From assembly GCA_958295665.1 (NCBI GenBank), contig OY282558.1, forward strand, positions 349,847,034 to 349,911,033: 64,000 nucleotides of DNA, in the 5' to 3' direction. A program made the position numbers and the translations under genes. The notes under the pieces were generated by a model. That model worked only from the letters and a program-made list of their open reading frames with translations, ran no database searches and was not told the DNA's origin. Of this stretch, positions 1-12,394 are shown one piece after another (the first letter of the stretch is position 1; every line of letters starts with the position of its first letter). This stretch comes from Tipula vernalis (lineage: Eukaryota; Arthropoda; Insecta; Diptera; Tipulidae).

Positions 1-10
1 TCCATCTTCT

Positions 11-1480
11 ATGTTTTACCAGAGCTCCGTCGCTAGTCAGCCCTTGCATATCTGTAATCTGTTTGCCAATTTTGTTGTGTCGGTTTATAAACCTGTTCTG
101 TCGTCCGCTATCGTATCTCCAGCTTTGCCCACCTTCGATCAATTTAATATTTTCAAGTTTACCGAGGATTGCTTGCTCCAGCTCGATTCTGTTTAGGTGT
201 TGTACTGAGAGTTTGACCCTTCCTATTACCTTCATATTTAATGAAAGCTTTCGTCGCGGTTTTTTCGCCGATCCTTGGAAAGTTTCTTATATTGATTCGC
301 AATCTTCAAGGCGGGTAGAAGAAGTGATGTGAGTAATTATGTTGTTTGAGTCTATGGTTCATATAATCTTGTTCTTCCACACTAAAAACTTCGTTTCTCC
401 TGTACAACAGGGATTTTATCCCGGTAGGTCTACAATAACTAACTTGATTTCATTTTGTGGCTACTTATTTGATAGTTTAAATTCCAGACATCAGCTTGAC
501 GTTGTTTATACAGATTTTGCCAATGCTTTTGATATGATTGACCACTCTATTCTTCCTAGTAAGTTAGGGAGTCTAAATTGTCAGTTCATTCCTATTAAAT
601 GGTTGCGTTCCTACCTCACTGAGCGTTGGCATTCTGTTAGGATCTTGGGTTCTTACTTCCAATTATTTCATGTGCCATCTGGCGTGCCTCAAAGTAGTAA
701 CATTGGACCATTGGTGTTCTCATTTCATTTTCGCCCGGGTTTCTATTTTGTCTGATTGTGTAAAGTTGCAAGAGGACTTAAACAGATTTTCTAGTTGGTC
801 AATTAACAATAGACTGGCTCTGAACGTGAGCAAATGTAATGTACGTGAGCAAATCTTATCCGCTCACCCATTTTTCACCAATATCAGCTGTACAATGAAG
901 ACGTTGACCGAGTCGGGTTCATTTCCGATCTTGGTGTGATTTTTACAGCTGGCGCTACATTTGCCAGACATGTTAACACCATTATTTCAAAGTCGTATAT
1001 TATGTTGGGCTTTATTAAACAAAATTGCAGCGATTTTAGGGACCCGATAACTTTGACATCACTGTATGTCTCGTTTGTTCGGTCTATTTTGGAGTATGCA
1101 CACCACTGTCATTCCGGGAGGATTGAGAGTATTCAGAAGCAAAATGTTCTGTTCGCGCTCCGATGTTTGCCGTCCACGCGCATGCTGTGGAATATGTCCT
1201 CCCGCCTTATCAAGATCGATGTAACCTTTTGAAACTGCAACGTCTACACTATCGCCTGGACGTAGCTTCCGTGCTGTACGTGCGCGATATCATTACTACA
1301 TCGGGTTACTCGCACGTCTAAAAATCTATGCTCATTGACCTGGTGCCAACAAACTATGGTCTTTCGGAACCGATCCTGAGAATATCACGGGTGTTCAATT
1401 CCGTTTTTGAAATTTTCGATTTTCGCTTGTCGAGAGAATTGTTCAAGAATGTTTTACTTAAGTTTGTTAATAATTGGTAG
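11..1480 (+). pseudogene. LINE ORF2 remnant: reverse transcriptase
   Basis: The reading frame is broken into pieces at about 11-196, 339-755, 755-940 and 936-1232. At 339-755 one reads QQGFYPGRSTITNL followed by DVVYTDFANAFDMIDH (RT motif A with its catalytic aspartate), then SGVPQSSNIGPL (motif B, normally SGVPQGSxLGPL). The segment that should carry the YADD catalytic motif is missing: the sequence jumps from the FxFHF region directly to SDCVKLQEDLNRFSSW, which normally follows YADD. The piece at 936-1232 contains VNTIISKSYIMLGFI and FVRSILEYA, typical of the region after the RT. The protein would have copied LINE RNA at the target site; this copy cannot. Confidence 0.8.
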
Positions 1481-1523
1481 TTAGCCGTAATTGTTTGTAC
1501 CGATTCTAGTCACTGTAGGTATC

Positions 1524-1544
1524 AAATAAATAAATAAATAAAAA
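1524..1544 (+). repeat. (AAAT)n tail of the LINE
   Basis: Five imperfect AAAT units follow directly after the LINE 3' UTR. Such short microsatellite tails mark the 3' terminus of CR1-like LINEs, so this fixes the right boundary of the element. Confidence 0.75.
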
Positions 1545-1548
1545 CATT

Positions 1549-4500
1549 GCCTCATACAGGAAACTTTTCAGCCCGTATAGTATTTTGTGAATACAATCAA
1601 AACGTGATGATTTCTATGTTTATGAACGTCGTTGTATTAGCTCTAACGGTAAACTATCGTATAAAACGTGATAACATAGTAGAACGTTAACAATTTGTAC
1701 AAAACATAAAATTTATCTTTCTGTAATTTTGGTAAAGTACATAGCTTTACATATTATAAAAAACCGTATTATATTGTATTAGATAGGTAATCTAATTAGA
1801 TTGATTTACTCGATTATATGTAGATTTGGCAGCACTTAGTCTGTAAAGTACAAAAACAGCATTAAACACTAGCACGTACGAACGTACTCGTACGTCGTAT
1901 TATAAATTTAATCAATACTTGGAGGTATACCCAATTTTTAGCCAAAACAACATAATAGAGAAAAAATTGTAACCCAACCTTCATCAAATTTTCAAGAAAT
2001 TCATTGATAATTTTCCGATGCATATAAATCGCGGGAAATACAAAACATATTTCCAAATATGAACAAATTTAGACATAATGATATTGTTTGGATAATTAGA
2101 CGCAAAATTGGAATGTTCATCGACCGGGAGGCATAAAAACACTAATTAAATATGCTTAGCGTTTCTGCGTTGTTTCCATTTTGCTAAGAGATGTTAATAT
2201 TTGTTTATGTATCTTACGTAAGTTATATAACAATCTTCATTCCATTACTTTTTTTGTTTTCAGAGACACCCCATTTCTACAAACATATCTTCAGATTCAA
2301 TTTAACAATCAATAAACATTTTCAACACAAAAACAATCAAAATAAGCTTATTGATTAATACAATATTTCGAAATAAAACTGAACAGTAATGAAGAATATT
2401 GTCGCACATGTGTCATGCATTTAAAGAAACTGGTCTAGCCCTCACTGATGTGATGAGGCAACCAATGTCAATACATACTTTTATGTAATTGTCATTTCGT
2501 CGTTTGTAGCTTACCATGTAATAACCATCATAATCATAAACTGTTCAGAATATACCCTATAAAAAAAGAAACTTCTTTATAACATTTTTTTGGTGTGATA
2601 CTAAAAGAAAAATTCTTTTCAGTTTTTTGGGAATGATAAGATAAAATAAGATTTTCGAGTTGTGGTGTAGCATATACGTTATGATAAAATATTTATAGTT
2701 TGTACATTTTAATGTAATCTGTAACTGTATACTAACTCACTTTTCAGTAATTTAGAAGGCAGAAAGAACTTACGTTTATATATTAAGACCCCCTCCCCCC
2801 ACGCCAAAATACCGCTTTTTTCATATTTCAAGTTATTTTCACAGAAAACTTCACAATTCGTGCAATATGTGAAGCTGTGAACTATCGAGGATCTGTAGCA
2901 ACTTTTTAAATAATTGATTCAAATAGAGGCCGCTAAAATCGTGATATTTTGTAAACTATTGTGAAATAATTTAGTTGTGTTAAGGTTTGTGTTACATACG
3001 CAATTGCATATGTTATTATGCAGGTAAAATATGATTATCAGAGACACAATTTCAAAAGCTAATTTATGTATGACTTTTGGACTAAGCTACTCATTTGCAA
3101 ACATTTGTGCAGGTTGACCGTAAGGCCCAGGAAAATTAAATGTTAAAATTGTTTCATAAGTTTTTTGATGCAGTTTAGATTTAACTAAATTAATAGAAAA
3201 CCAAAAAAAATACATTTTTCAGGAAAAACAGCATTCACAGCTTGACTGTTTTATTTTTTTTCACAAGTTCAAATATCACATTCAAATCACATAAAATTTA
3301 ATTTTTGGTGATCTTTCCGCATTCTCTTGTAAATATAACTTCATCCAGCAGAGACACATTATCTCCAGAATCTGATGCAGACACTGCCAAAACTCGTTAA
3401 AATTCATCATCATCAACTTGCCATTCATGGAGTTTGGCACAACACTAAAAGACATAACTTAAATAAAATTGTAATAATTGAGGTTTTGCATACACAATTG
3501 TGTATGTTTATTTTTAAAATTATTTTGCAATTTAATTACACTTTCAGCTAATTAATTTTTATTATTAATAAAAAACATATTGTTTTAATCAATAGTATTA
3601 ATAAAAAAATAATTAAATATTATAATGTTTAATCAATAGTAAATTGAAACGTATTTTGTTCATAATTAAAATCGCATTAGCCATATTTCATCTTCGACCC
3701 TTAACAGAGAGCATTAGTGGGCCTCGCTGTAGACCATTCGAAAATCCGAAAAAAAAACACAAGTAATGATACATAATCAGAATTTAACGTCAATTATTTT
3801 TTGTGACCAATATCCTAACTCCTTATCACATAGCATCTCATTTTCTATATCTCATGCCGCCCATCTCCTCAACCTCCTATTACCTAAAAGCGTGATATTA
3901 CTTTAAAGGCTGTGCCATAGTAGTTTGTCATTAAGATTTATATAGGAGCTTCAATATCAAGATAATTTATTACTGAGAAATAATTCCTTTAAATGCGATT
4001 TTATTAAAGCAATTCATAAATAATGTTTCGATCAACATATCGTTGAAATTTTAATCAATGTAATGTCATAAAATGTCAATAAAACGTCACACAAATTATT
4101 TATATTTCAAAGCATACTAGAAATATTTTATTTTTAAATATTGACGATATTATTTGCCGCCAGCAAAGTATTTTAGGTAAATTTAGAAATTTAAATTCCA
4201 TGTTACACCGTTACTAGTCATTTTATCTTAAAAACACCTATGGAACAATTACATATTAAAATTTGGAAAATGTATTAAAAGTAGAAAAATATGTCTTCGA
4301 AAATTTTGTTATTACCTCTGAAAACAGTTCAACAAGTTTTTTTTTTACTATTTTTTGTTAAAACAACCCCCCGCAATTTTTGTGAACGGATGATGGATTT
4401 TCAAATATACTGTCGACATAACAAAAAAATCGTCGGTCCCATTTTTGAGAAAATCTGTTTGGCAGTTTTCTCTTCCACTGCAACCCCCCTCTGTTCTAGA

Positions 4501-4960
4501 CTCGAATGGAACTAAAAGCTAACACAAACTGCTTATTACTAAAATCTATCTTTGTACGAAATTTCAACCAAAACTATCAATATTTTTTTAGTGAAAATCT
4601 GGAACAATGCTTACCCAATATAATCGTTATTGTGGGAAAAGTAACAAACCACTTCAATTTATCACAAACAAATTTATTTATTGAACACATCACGAAATTA
4701 CTAAGAATAATTTCCAAAATCACTTATTACAATATTCAATAACAGTAAAAAATTTTTTATAGCACTCAATCATTTTTTTGATTACTCCATCGCATTAAAC
4801 CAAATACCACTTTTACCTACAAATTTACACTGGATCTCATTTTTTTTTTTATTTTTTATTTACTGAAACCAATTTCTAGAGAAGAGCTTCCAGTAAGATT
4901 AGTATCTTACCGTGTAGAACAGTTTTAGCATGGAAAGTTTACATTTAGAACAATTAACTA
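1549..4960. other. AT-rich stretch without recognisable gene
   Basis: About 3.4 kb of AT-rich sequence with many stops in all frames and frequent A/T runs. The short open frames here have no recognisable motif. I see no clear terminal repeats, tRNA or coding signal. Confidence 0.6.
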
Positions 4961-4963
4961 TAA

Positions 4964-5223
4964 AAACCTAGCTTAGGTGTCACCTAGGTATCACCATAGC
5001 AATAGTGTGTTTCCAATCGACCACCGCAAGTATTTATGAGCTATTTGGTATATGAGCTATTATGCTAGATTAACTATAGTAATTCTAGCAAAGACAGGAA
5101 CCATAAGCGCTTATAAGTACTTGCGGTGGTCGATTGGAATATTACACATTTGTGTATATTGAACTTAACTTGCTACCCAAAAAAATGTTTGTTGAACTAG
5201 TTGGTACCTAAGCTAGGGTTTGG
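4964..5223. mobile_element. MITE-like nested inverted repeat
   Basis: The inner pair is strong. TTCCAATCGACCACCGCAAG at 5011-5030 is repeated in reverse complement at 5120-5139, and homology continues inward for about ten more bases. An outer pair carries CCTAGCTTAGGT at 4968-4979, matched in near reverse complement around 5205-5217. There is no coding capacity. The form suggests a small non-autonomous DNA transposon, perhaps one hairpin inserted in another. No clean TSD was found, so the superfamily is open. Confidence 0.55.
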
Positions 5224-5559
5224 TGATTATTAATTTGTACTTAGATATTTTTATGATCAAAATCGAGATTATTCTCGAATATTTAAAAACAGCAATAAAG
5301 TCGAATTAGAATTCTTTGTATTTGGAACGCGATACAATTTAATTGTGTTTGGTAAGCCATTTTTAGTATTTGTAACGAGATACATGGCTATGTAAATTTA
5401 ATAATATTTTGTTTAGTTTCTGTTTAATTTGTTCATAACAAATTCTGAAAAATTTGCTTAAAACGCATATCCCAAAATGGTAGAAATTTTTATTTTTATA
5501 ACTATTTACCACTAAAACTAGAATATCCTTAACTAACGGGTGTTTCTACAAGATTTGTG

Positions 5560-5880
5560 AATTTAAATTATTAAAAAACAATTTTTTTAAGGAATGCTGC
5601 AATATTTTAATTTTAATTCAACATACAAACTATGCAATTAATAATAAAAAACCATATCTGCCAAAATGACCAACCGGCTCTACTTCCAGTTGATCATCCT
5701 TTTGAGGAAATTGTCCACCACTTTTTCGCACAATTGCGGCCCTATTTCACGAATAACAGACCTTAACAAAGCTCCAAGGACAAAATTCTAATGGTGTTAA
5801 ATTGATCTAGCCAGCAACGATTTAAGGAATAAAAGACTCAATGAATTACAGCAATTCGGAATATTTTCTTTTCCCGTGTA
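5560..5880 (-). pseudogene. Tc1/mariner (IS630-type) transposase C-terminal remnant
   Basis: Read on the minus strand, about 5653-5775 gives LLRSVIREIGPQLCEKVVDN followed by FLKRMINWK, a stop, then SRLVILADMVFYY. This matches the end of IS630-type insect transposases, which usually finish with an SRGGHLxDxxFH-like motif. Upstream (5780-5880) a corrupted W..RS..L...LDF-like patch is visible. The sequence near 5540 (GGGTGTTTCTACAAG) may belong to the element's terminal repeat. Only the last third of the gene is present and it carries stops. Confidence 0.65.
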
Positions 5881-6155
5881 AGGCGAACTTCAGGAAAATT
5901 GATTTTTTTCTGTTTTGATATTATTCGTGTTCTGTCATTTTAATTACTCTTAAATTATGTTTTTAGATAACATTAAATTTTACTACCTTTATCACGACGC
6001 AATCAATTGACAATTTATTTGATATATTAATGAATTTCAATAATAGGACCAATGTCATAATATACAAGTATTAAAAAGGTATTATAAAAACAAATTTTCC
6101 TAACCACAAACGACAAATTCATTTCTCCTCAAAGTACATATTTCATTTTTTATAA

Positions 6156-6187
6156 GTGTCGAATATTTTCAAAAACCCATAACTCCA
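6156..6187 (+). repeat. Left terminal inverted repeat of the split transposon
   Basis: Begins GTGTCGAATATTTTCAAAAA and ends CATAACTCCA. It pairs with the reverse complement of 13484-13515 with about two mismatches. It lies about 325 bp beyond the stop of the transposase-like gene. Confidence 0.75.
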
Positions 6188-6512
6188 TCTCAAGCCATTT
6201 TATAGAAAACTTAAAAATCTTGTATTTTATCAAACCAAATATAGATGCTTACACTATTCTCAACTGGTCATCAGTCGCTGGTAATTAAAGCGAATTGGAA
6301 TCTCATTTTTATTTAATTTTAATGGGAAATAATGTATAAGTTACAAAATGTTTTGGAATTGTTGAGTTTTGTAGGTAACTTAAGGAATTAGGGAATGTTG
6401 AAAGCAACTATTGTAGAATTACAGAAACAATGTTTTCTTACAAAATAAATAAAAAAATTTTAATGCAATAATAAAATTCAGTTCATAAAAAAATAAAAAT
6501 TGATCTTTTAAT

Positions 6513-7614
6513 TTAAATCATTAAACCGTCTTCATAATGGCAGCATTCCATTTCCAAATTGTCTGGAATTTCAGTATCCACGTTGTTTTGGTGGAGCGCA
6601 GATTGAAGAACCGTTTTATAATAATTGAATGCATCCATGTCTTCTTCCCAATTGGCCCCAAAGTGTTTTGTGACTAATTTTGTGACGTCATCAATGTTTG
6701 CCGATTTCACTGGCACTCCAATATTTATTTGACTAGCTGTATTTGCGCTATGTGCCTTCCTTTTTTTAACAACAGATTTGGTTATCCCAAAATCCGACCT
6801 GTAGTTTTGCTCCCCACACACTAGTACCGCATTCGTCATTTTGGTGAGAACAAACCTTTTCGCCCTATTAATTTTGAAATTTTGTGGTTTAACGATAAAT
6901 AAAAATAATAAAAATATTCCTCTGGCCGTATTATTCGCTCCTTAGCTTTTTCTTTTTTTTCGAGCTGAGCAAACACTCTGTCAGGGGGAATACATGAGTG
7001 GCCAGGTACCGGAAATTTTATTTGAACCTCATTAAGTTGTGCCGGTGCCACCTGTTTCTACCAAAAAGAAAGCATTCCCATAATGGCTGAGTTTTTATTT
7101 TGTGCGCCGCACCCGTCGCAAATAAGCCGAACGACCGAAATGCATTTGAATGAAGTTGAACTTAGCCGGGGGCACAAAGCAGAAGCAATTTCATTCGATC
7201 CTTTCATGTGTTCATTTTCAAGCCAAATATATAAAAAAACATTGTCCTTATGAATATTTGCTGAGCCTTGAACCATATCAAAATTAAATAAGTATAATTG
7301 CCTGGAAAAGTACGCTGCTTGATCCGGTGTTTTTGGGAATACCATATTTTTGTCAGACTTTAATTTTGAGTCTGTTGCCGTTTTAAATTGTTCAATTAAC
7401 ATAAGGCAGGTAGAACATTTGTCGGAGGTTGGTGTCTTAAATCCCATGTTAAAGCATGTATTAAAAATCCGACGAAAATAACTTGCTTTAACGTGCATTT
7501 CCTTAGAATGATCCGATAGATACATCCGATGCATTCTAACCTGATGGACAAATCGCCTGTTAAATATTGGCGACCAACATTTTTGGAGCGGCAATAGTGT
7601 AAGTCAATGGCCTT
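6513..7614 (-). pseudogene. Transposase-like protein, C-terminal half
   Basis: From 7594 down the frame reads MHVKASYFRRIFNTCFNMGF, then CSTC, then LYLFNFD, LYIWLENEHMKGSNEIAS and LICDGCGAQNKN. A TAG stop at 7058-7060 interrupts it after MLSFW. The same frame resumes with VPGHSCIPPDRVFAQLEKK and RIIRPEEY. A frameshift near 6840-6900 leads to VLVCGEQNYRSDFGITKSV and the C terminus at 6513. A further frameshift lies near 7560. The aspartates in DGCGAQNKN and PPDRVF may be catalytic, in DDE fashion; that is inference. The protein would have mobilised the surrounding element. The upstream half is at 12395-12840. Confidence 0.7.
7603..7614 (+). repeat. Target-site duplication of the LOA LINE (3' side)
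   Basis: GTCAATGGCCTT, identical to 12395-12406. The flanking bases differ (A/T before, T/A after), so the duplication is exactly 12 bp. Confidence 0.85.
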
Positions 7615-7696
7615 TTTCTTTTTTGTTTAAAAGGGTGGGTGTATGCAGCCCAGAGCACTGCGACCATTGAGGCCTGTTGCGCAACCCTAGAGATTC

Positions 7697-10600
7697 CTAC
7701 GTGAACTGTAGATCTATATCCTTGATAAACGCCGCTACCTGATGCATATCCAGTGGGTCGGCGTTAGGCCACTGGATTATATACGCATTGAGGAACTTTA
7801 ATCTTTTTAGGATGATAGCATCGCATGTGAATAGTAGATGTTCCGATGTCTCCTTACCGCAGTCGCATAATCTGCACTGGTCCGTAAGGGACCTTCCCAT
7901 TTTATGTAGATGGCCGTTAAAAGTGCCGTGCCCTATTAAAAAACAGGTAAGCGATCTTAGGGATTGGCGGTCCATCCTCGGTGCCTCTCCCAGACGTATA
8001 ATATTATAACTGAATAATTTCTTGGCCTGTCTCATCCCACTGGAGGACTCCCAAACTAATTTCCTATAGTTCTGCTTCCAGTCCCTTATACCATCTGCAA
8101 AATGGGTTTTGGAAAAAGCAATACTAGGACTGGGACCCAGGAAATCTCGGCTTGCTCCCATTTTTGCCCATCGGTCTGCTGCCTCGTTTCCTCTAATGGT
8201 GGAGTGGCCAGGAGACCACAAAAGGGTGACTTTATTTACTTTACCCAGCTCTAATAAATTACAGTAGCAGCTCCAGATCAATTGCGAATTGAACACTGAT
8301 GCTCCTAAGGCTAGCAGAGCTGCCTGGCTGTCCGAGATTATATAGATCTCGGTCTTCTTATATTTCTATTTGAGACATTGGAGCACACATACCTCATTAG
8401 CATAGGTTTCTGCCTGAAAAACTGTGGGGTGCTACCCAGTGGTATGCATAGCTCTAGGTCGGGCCCGACTATCCCTGCACCGGTACCCCCGTCTGTTTTC
8501 GACCCATCCGTATACCATACAGACGCATGGCGGGGGAGGGAGGAGATAATATTCTCTACCAGTGCCCTATCCGGCAAACTAATAGTAAAGTTCCTCCGAC
8601 CGTCTATTGTCCTTACCATCAAATCCGATAGTTGGATCAACTCCTCCTTAAAGTTTAATTTATCTAGGATACTGTTGTGTCCTGGCCTTACAGTTTTAAT
8701 TTTGGCTATTATTTTTAGGCTCAGACCTCTTGAACCGGCTACTTTTTTAATGTCTAGGTGCAGTGGTGAGAGCCCCAGTATTCTCTCAAGCGCAGCTGTT
8801 GGACAAGTCCTCATTGCTCCAGTTGCACCCACACAGTTTAACCTCTGGATTTTATCCAGTATTCTTCGTGCACCAGTCTGCTCCGTCTTTGGCCACCATA
8901 CAAACGCCGTGTAAGAGACCATATGTCTAATGACGGCCCGGGAGAGCCAAACCAACATTTGTGGGCTCAGTCCCCACGTTTTGCCAAACATTCTATGGCA
9001 GATGAAGAAGGCCTTATTCGCCTTGTTTGTGATATGATTTAAGTGGGGATTCCATGTCAATTTCTGACCAAGTACGACACCCAGATATTTAACCTCCGTT
9101 GACAGTTGGCGAGTTACCCCCCCCCCCCCCCAGGGCTATCGGCGGAAGGCCAATTTTCCTCCGATTAGTAAAGAGAGTGTAGTTGACCTTGTTGGGATTT
9201 ACCGTAAGGCCCACCTCCGTGCACCAATCATTTACTACCTTTAGGGCTTGTTCCATCCTTTCCCCTACGGTATTTGCGAATCTGCCCCTAACCATCCAGA
9301 CTAAGTCCTCCGCATAGGTAATGTTCGAGAAGTCTAAATTTCTCAGTCTGGTAAGTAATTGATCCATCACGATCAGCCACAATAAGGGAGAGAGAACGCC
9401 TCCCTGGGGCAACCCCTGGTGGCCGCTATGGTGATGGTTTTGTCTCCAAAAGAGGCCGTAATCCTCCTATTTTTCAACATGTTTATAATCCACCTTACGG
9501 TGGAGGGGTCTATACACTTTGCTAGTGATTGCTCCTGAATTACCTCGAAACAAGTGTTATCAAAAGCTCCCTGGATATAAATGAAGGAGCATAGTAATAA
9601 CTCTTTATTCCGAAGCGTATCTTCGATTTCCGATGTCAGCTCGTGTAGAGCCGTTTCAGTTGATTTCCGTGCTTGGTAGGCGTGCTGCCTAGAGGCTAGA
9701 GGGTATCTTTGGAGAGTGTTGAATCTGATACAAAGTCCCAGCATTTTCTCCATGGTTTTGGGGATCTTTTTCCCGCTTTTGGGATAAAAATCACCCGAAC
9801 CTCCCTCCAGCATTTTGGAACATATTCCAAGCTGTAGCTGGCTCTGAAAAGTGTAGTAAGATAAGGCAGTAAAGTCTGCAGTCCTTGCTGTAGAAAGGCG
9901 GGGTATACGCAGTCTCCTCCCGGTGATTTTAAAGGGCCAAAAGATTTGACTGCCCAGCCTATCCGTTCCGGCGTAAAAAACTGCCTCGAGAGCTCGTGAG
10001 CCCCCTTTGGAAGTGACCTCTCATTAGACATTCCAGAGCCTCCCCCTGGTTGTGGTTGTCTCTCCACTTGGTTTCTTAACAGATCCCAAGGGATTCCTGT
10101 GCTCCAAGGAGAGTGCCTTCTGAAGTCGGCATGCCATAGGTGGTTTGTCTATTTTCTTACAGGAGTCTCTCCAGCTGAGTCTTTTGCTCTGCCTAAGAGA
10201 TATGTTGTATTGGGTAAGCGAATTCCGATAGGTAGTCAATCGTTCATCCTCTTAGCCCTATTAAACACAGCCATTCCGTCTCATGTTTTCTAAGTTCTGG
10301 TTCCACCAAGGAACATCCCTTGTGCCTTTAATACGCACCAAGGGTGAGCTTGAGTGGTATGCATTAATTATTGCCTCTGTAACGTCATTTGCAACTCTGT
10401 CGAGGTCATCGACAGAGTTTATCGTGGTCTGTAGATCAGCTAAGTTATCCGAAAATCTGTTGTTATAGACTGGCCAGCTGGTGCGTTTTGGTATCCTTAC
10501 CATCAACTCTTGTCTCAAAAGGATATTGATATCAAACTTGATGTACATATGATCTGAGAGGGACGCTTCCTTGGACACATTCAAGTCGAGAATTGCACTG

Positions 10601-11033
10601 GAGGTACCCATGTCAGACAGGGTAAGATCCAGTACCTCTCTCCTAACCGAGGGGGGTCATTTTCATCCCCGGGAAAGTATGCAGAAGCGATGTTAATCAC
10701 CCTCCTGCCTCTTTTTGGTAAGGGCATTTCTATTGAAACAGCCGTGAAATCCCTAGAAACAAATTGGTTAATAGAGAAGATATTGTGCCTTGAGCGACAG
10801 AGAATTGCTGCCCTCGGCCTGTCTGCTGCCGTGTCGTAGACTAGCTTACCTGTGTTGGCAGCAAAACCTTTAATCTTCCCCTTGTAGGTCCAAGGCTCCT
10901 GTATGAGCGCTATATCCCAGTCCTTAATTATAAAAAGACGGTTTAAGTTGTTTGTACCCGTCTTCGATCGATGCAGATTAATCTGCCCGACTCTCAGTTT
11001 CGATACGGTTGCAGGTTTGGTGTGTATCACCAT
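7697..11033 (-). pseudogene. LOA ORF2: endonuclease, reverse transcriptase, RNase H
   Basis: The endonuclease starts at 11033 (VGQINLHRSKTGTN, LIQEPWTYKGK, INIASAYFPGDEN). Near 10640 it skips straight to VLDLTLSD and SLSDHMYIKFD, so the middle with the GDxN motif is deleted. RT sequence follows: FGPLKSPGGD, FIPKAGK (about 16-20 residues then lost), CSFIYIQGAFDN (motif A), PQGGVLSPLLW (motif B) and TYAEDLVWMVRG, where the usual YADD has become YAED. RNase H shows WYTDGSKTDGGTGAG and SDSQAALLALG. GNEAADRWA and a C-terminal CRLCDCGKETSEHLLFTC finger follow. At least five frameshifts are present, one at the C-run near 9117-9130. Confidence 0.85.
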
Positions 11034-11036
11034 GAT

Positions 11037-11093
11037 ATATATATATACATATATATATATATATTTTTTATTTTATTTTTTATTATTTATGTC
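11037..11093. repeat. (AT)n / AT-rich spacer between LOA ORF1 and ORF2
   Basis: A TATA dinucleotide run followed by T/A-rich sequence lies between the ORF1 stop and the ORF2 start. It probably grew by slippage and is not part of either protein. Confidence 0.6.
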
Positions 11094-12046
11094 TTAGGCT
11101 CCAGAGAGCCCGGCTGGCTAGGTTGCTGTGCCACCCTTCCTCTAGGGGTCAGCCCATAGCTCTTCCCGCCCTTTCCTCGGCCCGGTTTGGCCGGTCTACC
11201 TGTTCCGGAGGTGCCCGCTCTCCTGGATTCCTTCGTTCCAGCTGCCTTCAGGGATGCGCCGTCCAATGGCTTGAGTGGGGGCACTGTGGCCCTGAGCCAC
11301 TCTGCCGTATCTTCGTCGGCACAGTTGAACGTGAACCAACCGTTTCTGGTGCGACATCACAGGAAATTAGGGCTGACACCATCTAACGGCAGCTCCGCCA
11401 CTGTCTCCATTATGGCATCTTGTACTGCCAGAATCTGGGCAATACCCAGTTTTGTTTCTGGGTAGCCTTGGTCGCTATTCTCCAACCTAATAGCCTTCAC
11501 TGCGGCACTATATGTCGTGGCCGTGTCGGTCCTGTTCTCGGGGCAACTCTCCTTATTGTCGCCTTCCGTTGCAGCTTTTGGGGCGGCTTCCAATGCCTTC
11601 GGTGAAAGACTGGAAACTTTCCCTCTTTTAGCCGCGATGCCTTTAGGGGTAGAGTCGTCATCCGACCTATTCCTCTTGTTGGTTGGGATAATTCTGTCCT
11701 TGATTTTTTTCTTACATTGCTGCAAGGCAGCGTCGCGGGGGACCCCTGACCGAATTAAATGGGACAGACGTCTCCTCGCGGCCCCACTGAGGCGTGCTCT
11801 TCTCTTTGATTTTCCCTCGAGCTCCAACTCCTCGAGGTCCTTATTTATTTCGGCCGTAGTCGACGTGGATTGGGTATCCATTTCAGGCAATAGAGTGCCA
11901 TGTACAGGAGAGCCCACCACTACGTCCGTACTGGAGTTATCCATTACGATCTCAGAAGCAGGGCCTGAATGGTCCATGTCATCTTTTGAGACTGGTGCGT
12001 TTAAAGGAGCACCGCCCTTATTATTTTTTTTTTTAGTTAAATCCAT
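11087..12046 (-). pseudogene. LOA ORF1 (DUF4780-like nucleic-acid-binding protein)
   Basis: Starts MDLTKKKNNKGG at 12046 and ends LEPKT at 11087 (about 319 codons). A lysine/arginine-rich middle (SKRRARLSGAARRRLSHLIR) is followed by TYSAAVKAIRLENSDQGYPE and the C-terminal region typical of LOA ORF1 (DUF4780): NGWFTFNCADEDTAEWL. A single in-frame TGA at 11357-11359 interrupts it between SPNFL and CRTRNG; a CGA to TGA change is the simplest explanation. The tail is rich in G, K and R (GRPAKPGRGKGGK). ORF1 proteins of this type bind element RNA. Otherwise the frame is intact over its length, which is better preserved than ORF2. Confidence 0.75.
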
Positions 12047-12394
12047 ACATTGTCGATTTGGTTGAGGAATGGAAGGTCCACCACGGCAGCGCCTCTTGCC
12101 GTGGTAAGGCTGATTGAAACCGGAGATCGCCTAGTATCTGGAGTTCCATGCTAGCGACCAACTAACCCATGATCATACATCCCTCGGTGCACGTGTCTCA
12201 CCTTAGATTTGTTTTTTTTTAAAGGTTTATACCATCCTTTAGCGTCGTACTTTAGCCTGTTGTTCGGTAAACGAGCCAACAGTTACCGGAAGTCACCACG
12301 AGGAGGTAGTACGTACACTTGCGAATCACGCTCAGGTTACCCTTCGCGCAGATCGTGGGCCCATAGACAGGACTGCCTAAAACATGACGATGAT
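12047..12394 (-). other. 5' UTR of the LOA LINE
   Basis: Non-coding leader between the TSD and the ORF1 start. Parts of it, such as TTCGCAAGTGTACGTACT and the GGCTAAAGTACG block, recur in the deleted LOA copy at 22576-22930. That shows it belongs to the element family rather than to flanking DNA. LINE promoters normally sit in this segment, but no specific motif is identified. Confidence 0.7.

Larger units (their letters stand above)
1..1548 (+). mobile_element. CR1/Jockey-like non-LTR retrotransposon (LINE), 3' part
   Basis: This is the 3' portion of a LINE that begins before the window. Translation in shifting frames gives reverse-transcriptase sequence followed by the C-terminal region, and the copy ends in a short (AAAT)n tail, as is usual for CR1-like elements in insects. 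Several frameshifts and at least one internal deletion make it a dead copy. The clade call rests on the DVVYTDFANAFD motif and the tail; CR1 and Jockey cannot be separated with certainty by eye. Confidence 0.8.
7615..12394 (-). mobile_element. LOA-clade non-LTR retrotransposon with RNase H
   Basis: This is a complete-length but degenerate LINE of 4780 bp on the minus strand. It has a 5' UTR (12394-12047), ORF1, an AT-repeat spacer, ORF2 (endonuclease, RT, RNase H, zinc finger) and a short 3' UTR ending in an A-rich tail (AAACAAAAAAGAAA). It is flanked by the 12-bp direct repeat GTCAATGGCCTT. The RNase H domain and DUF4780-like ORF1 fit the LOA clade of the Jockey superfamily. It inserted into the transposase gene described separately. 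Confidence 0.85.

Noticed and set aside
9117..9130. C-run frameshift as programmed frameshifting in LOA ORF2
   Set aside because: A homopolymer of about 14 C in an already multiply broken gene is better explained by slippage or sequencing error.
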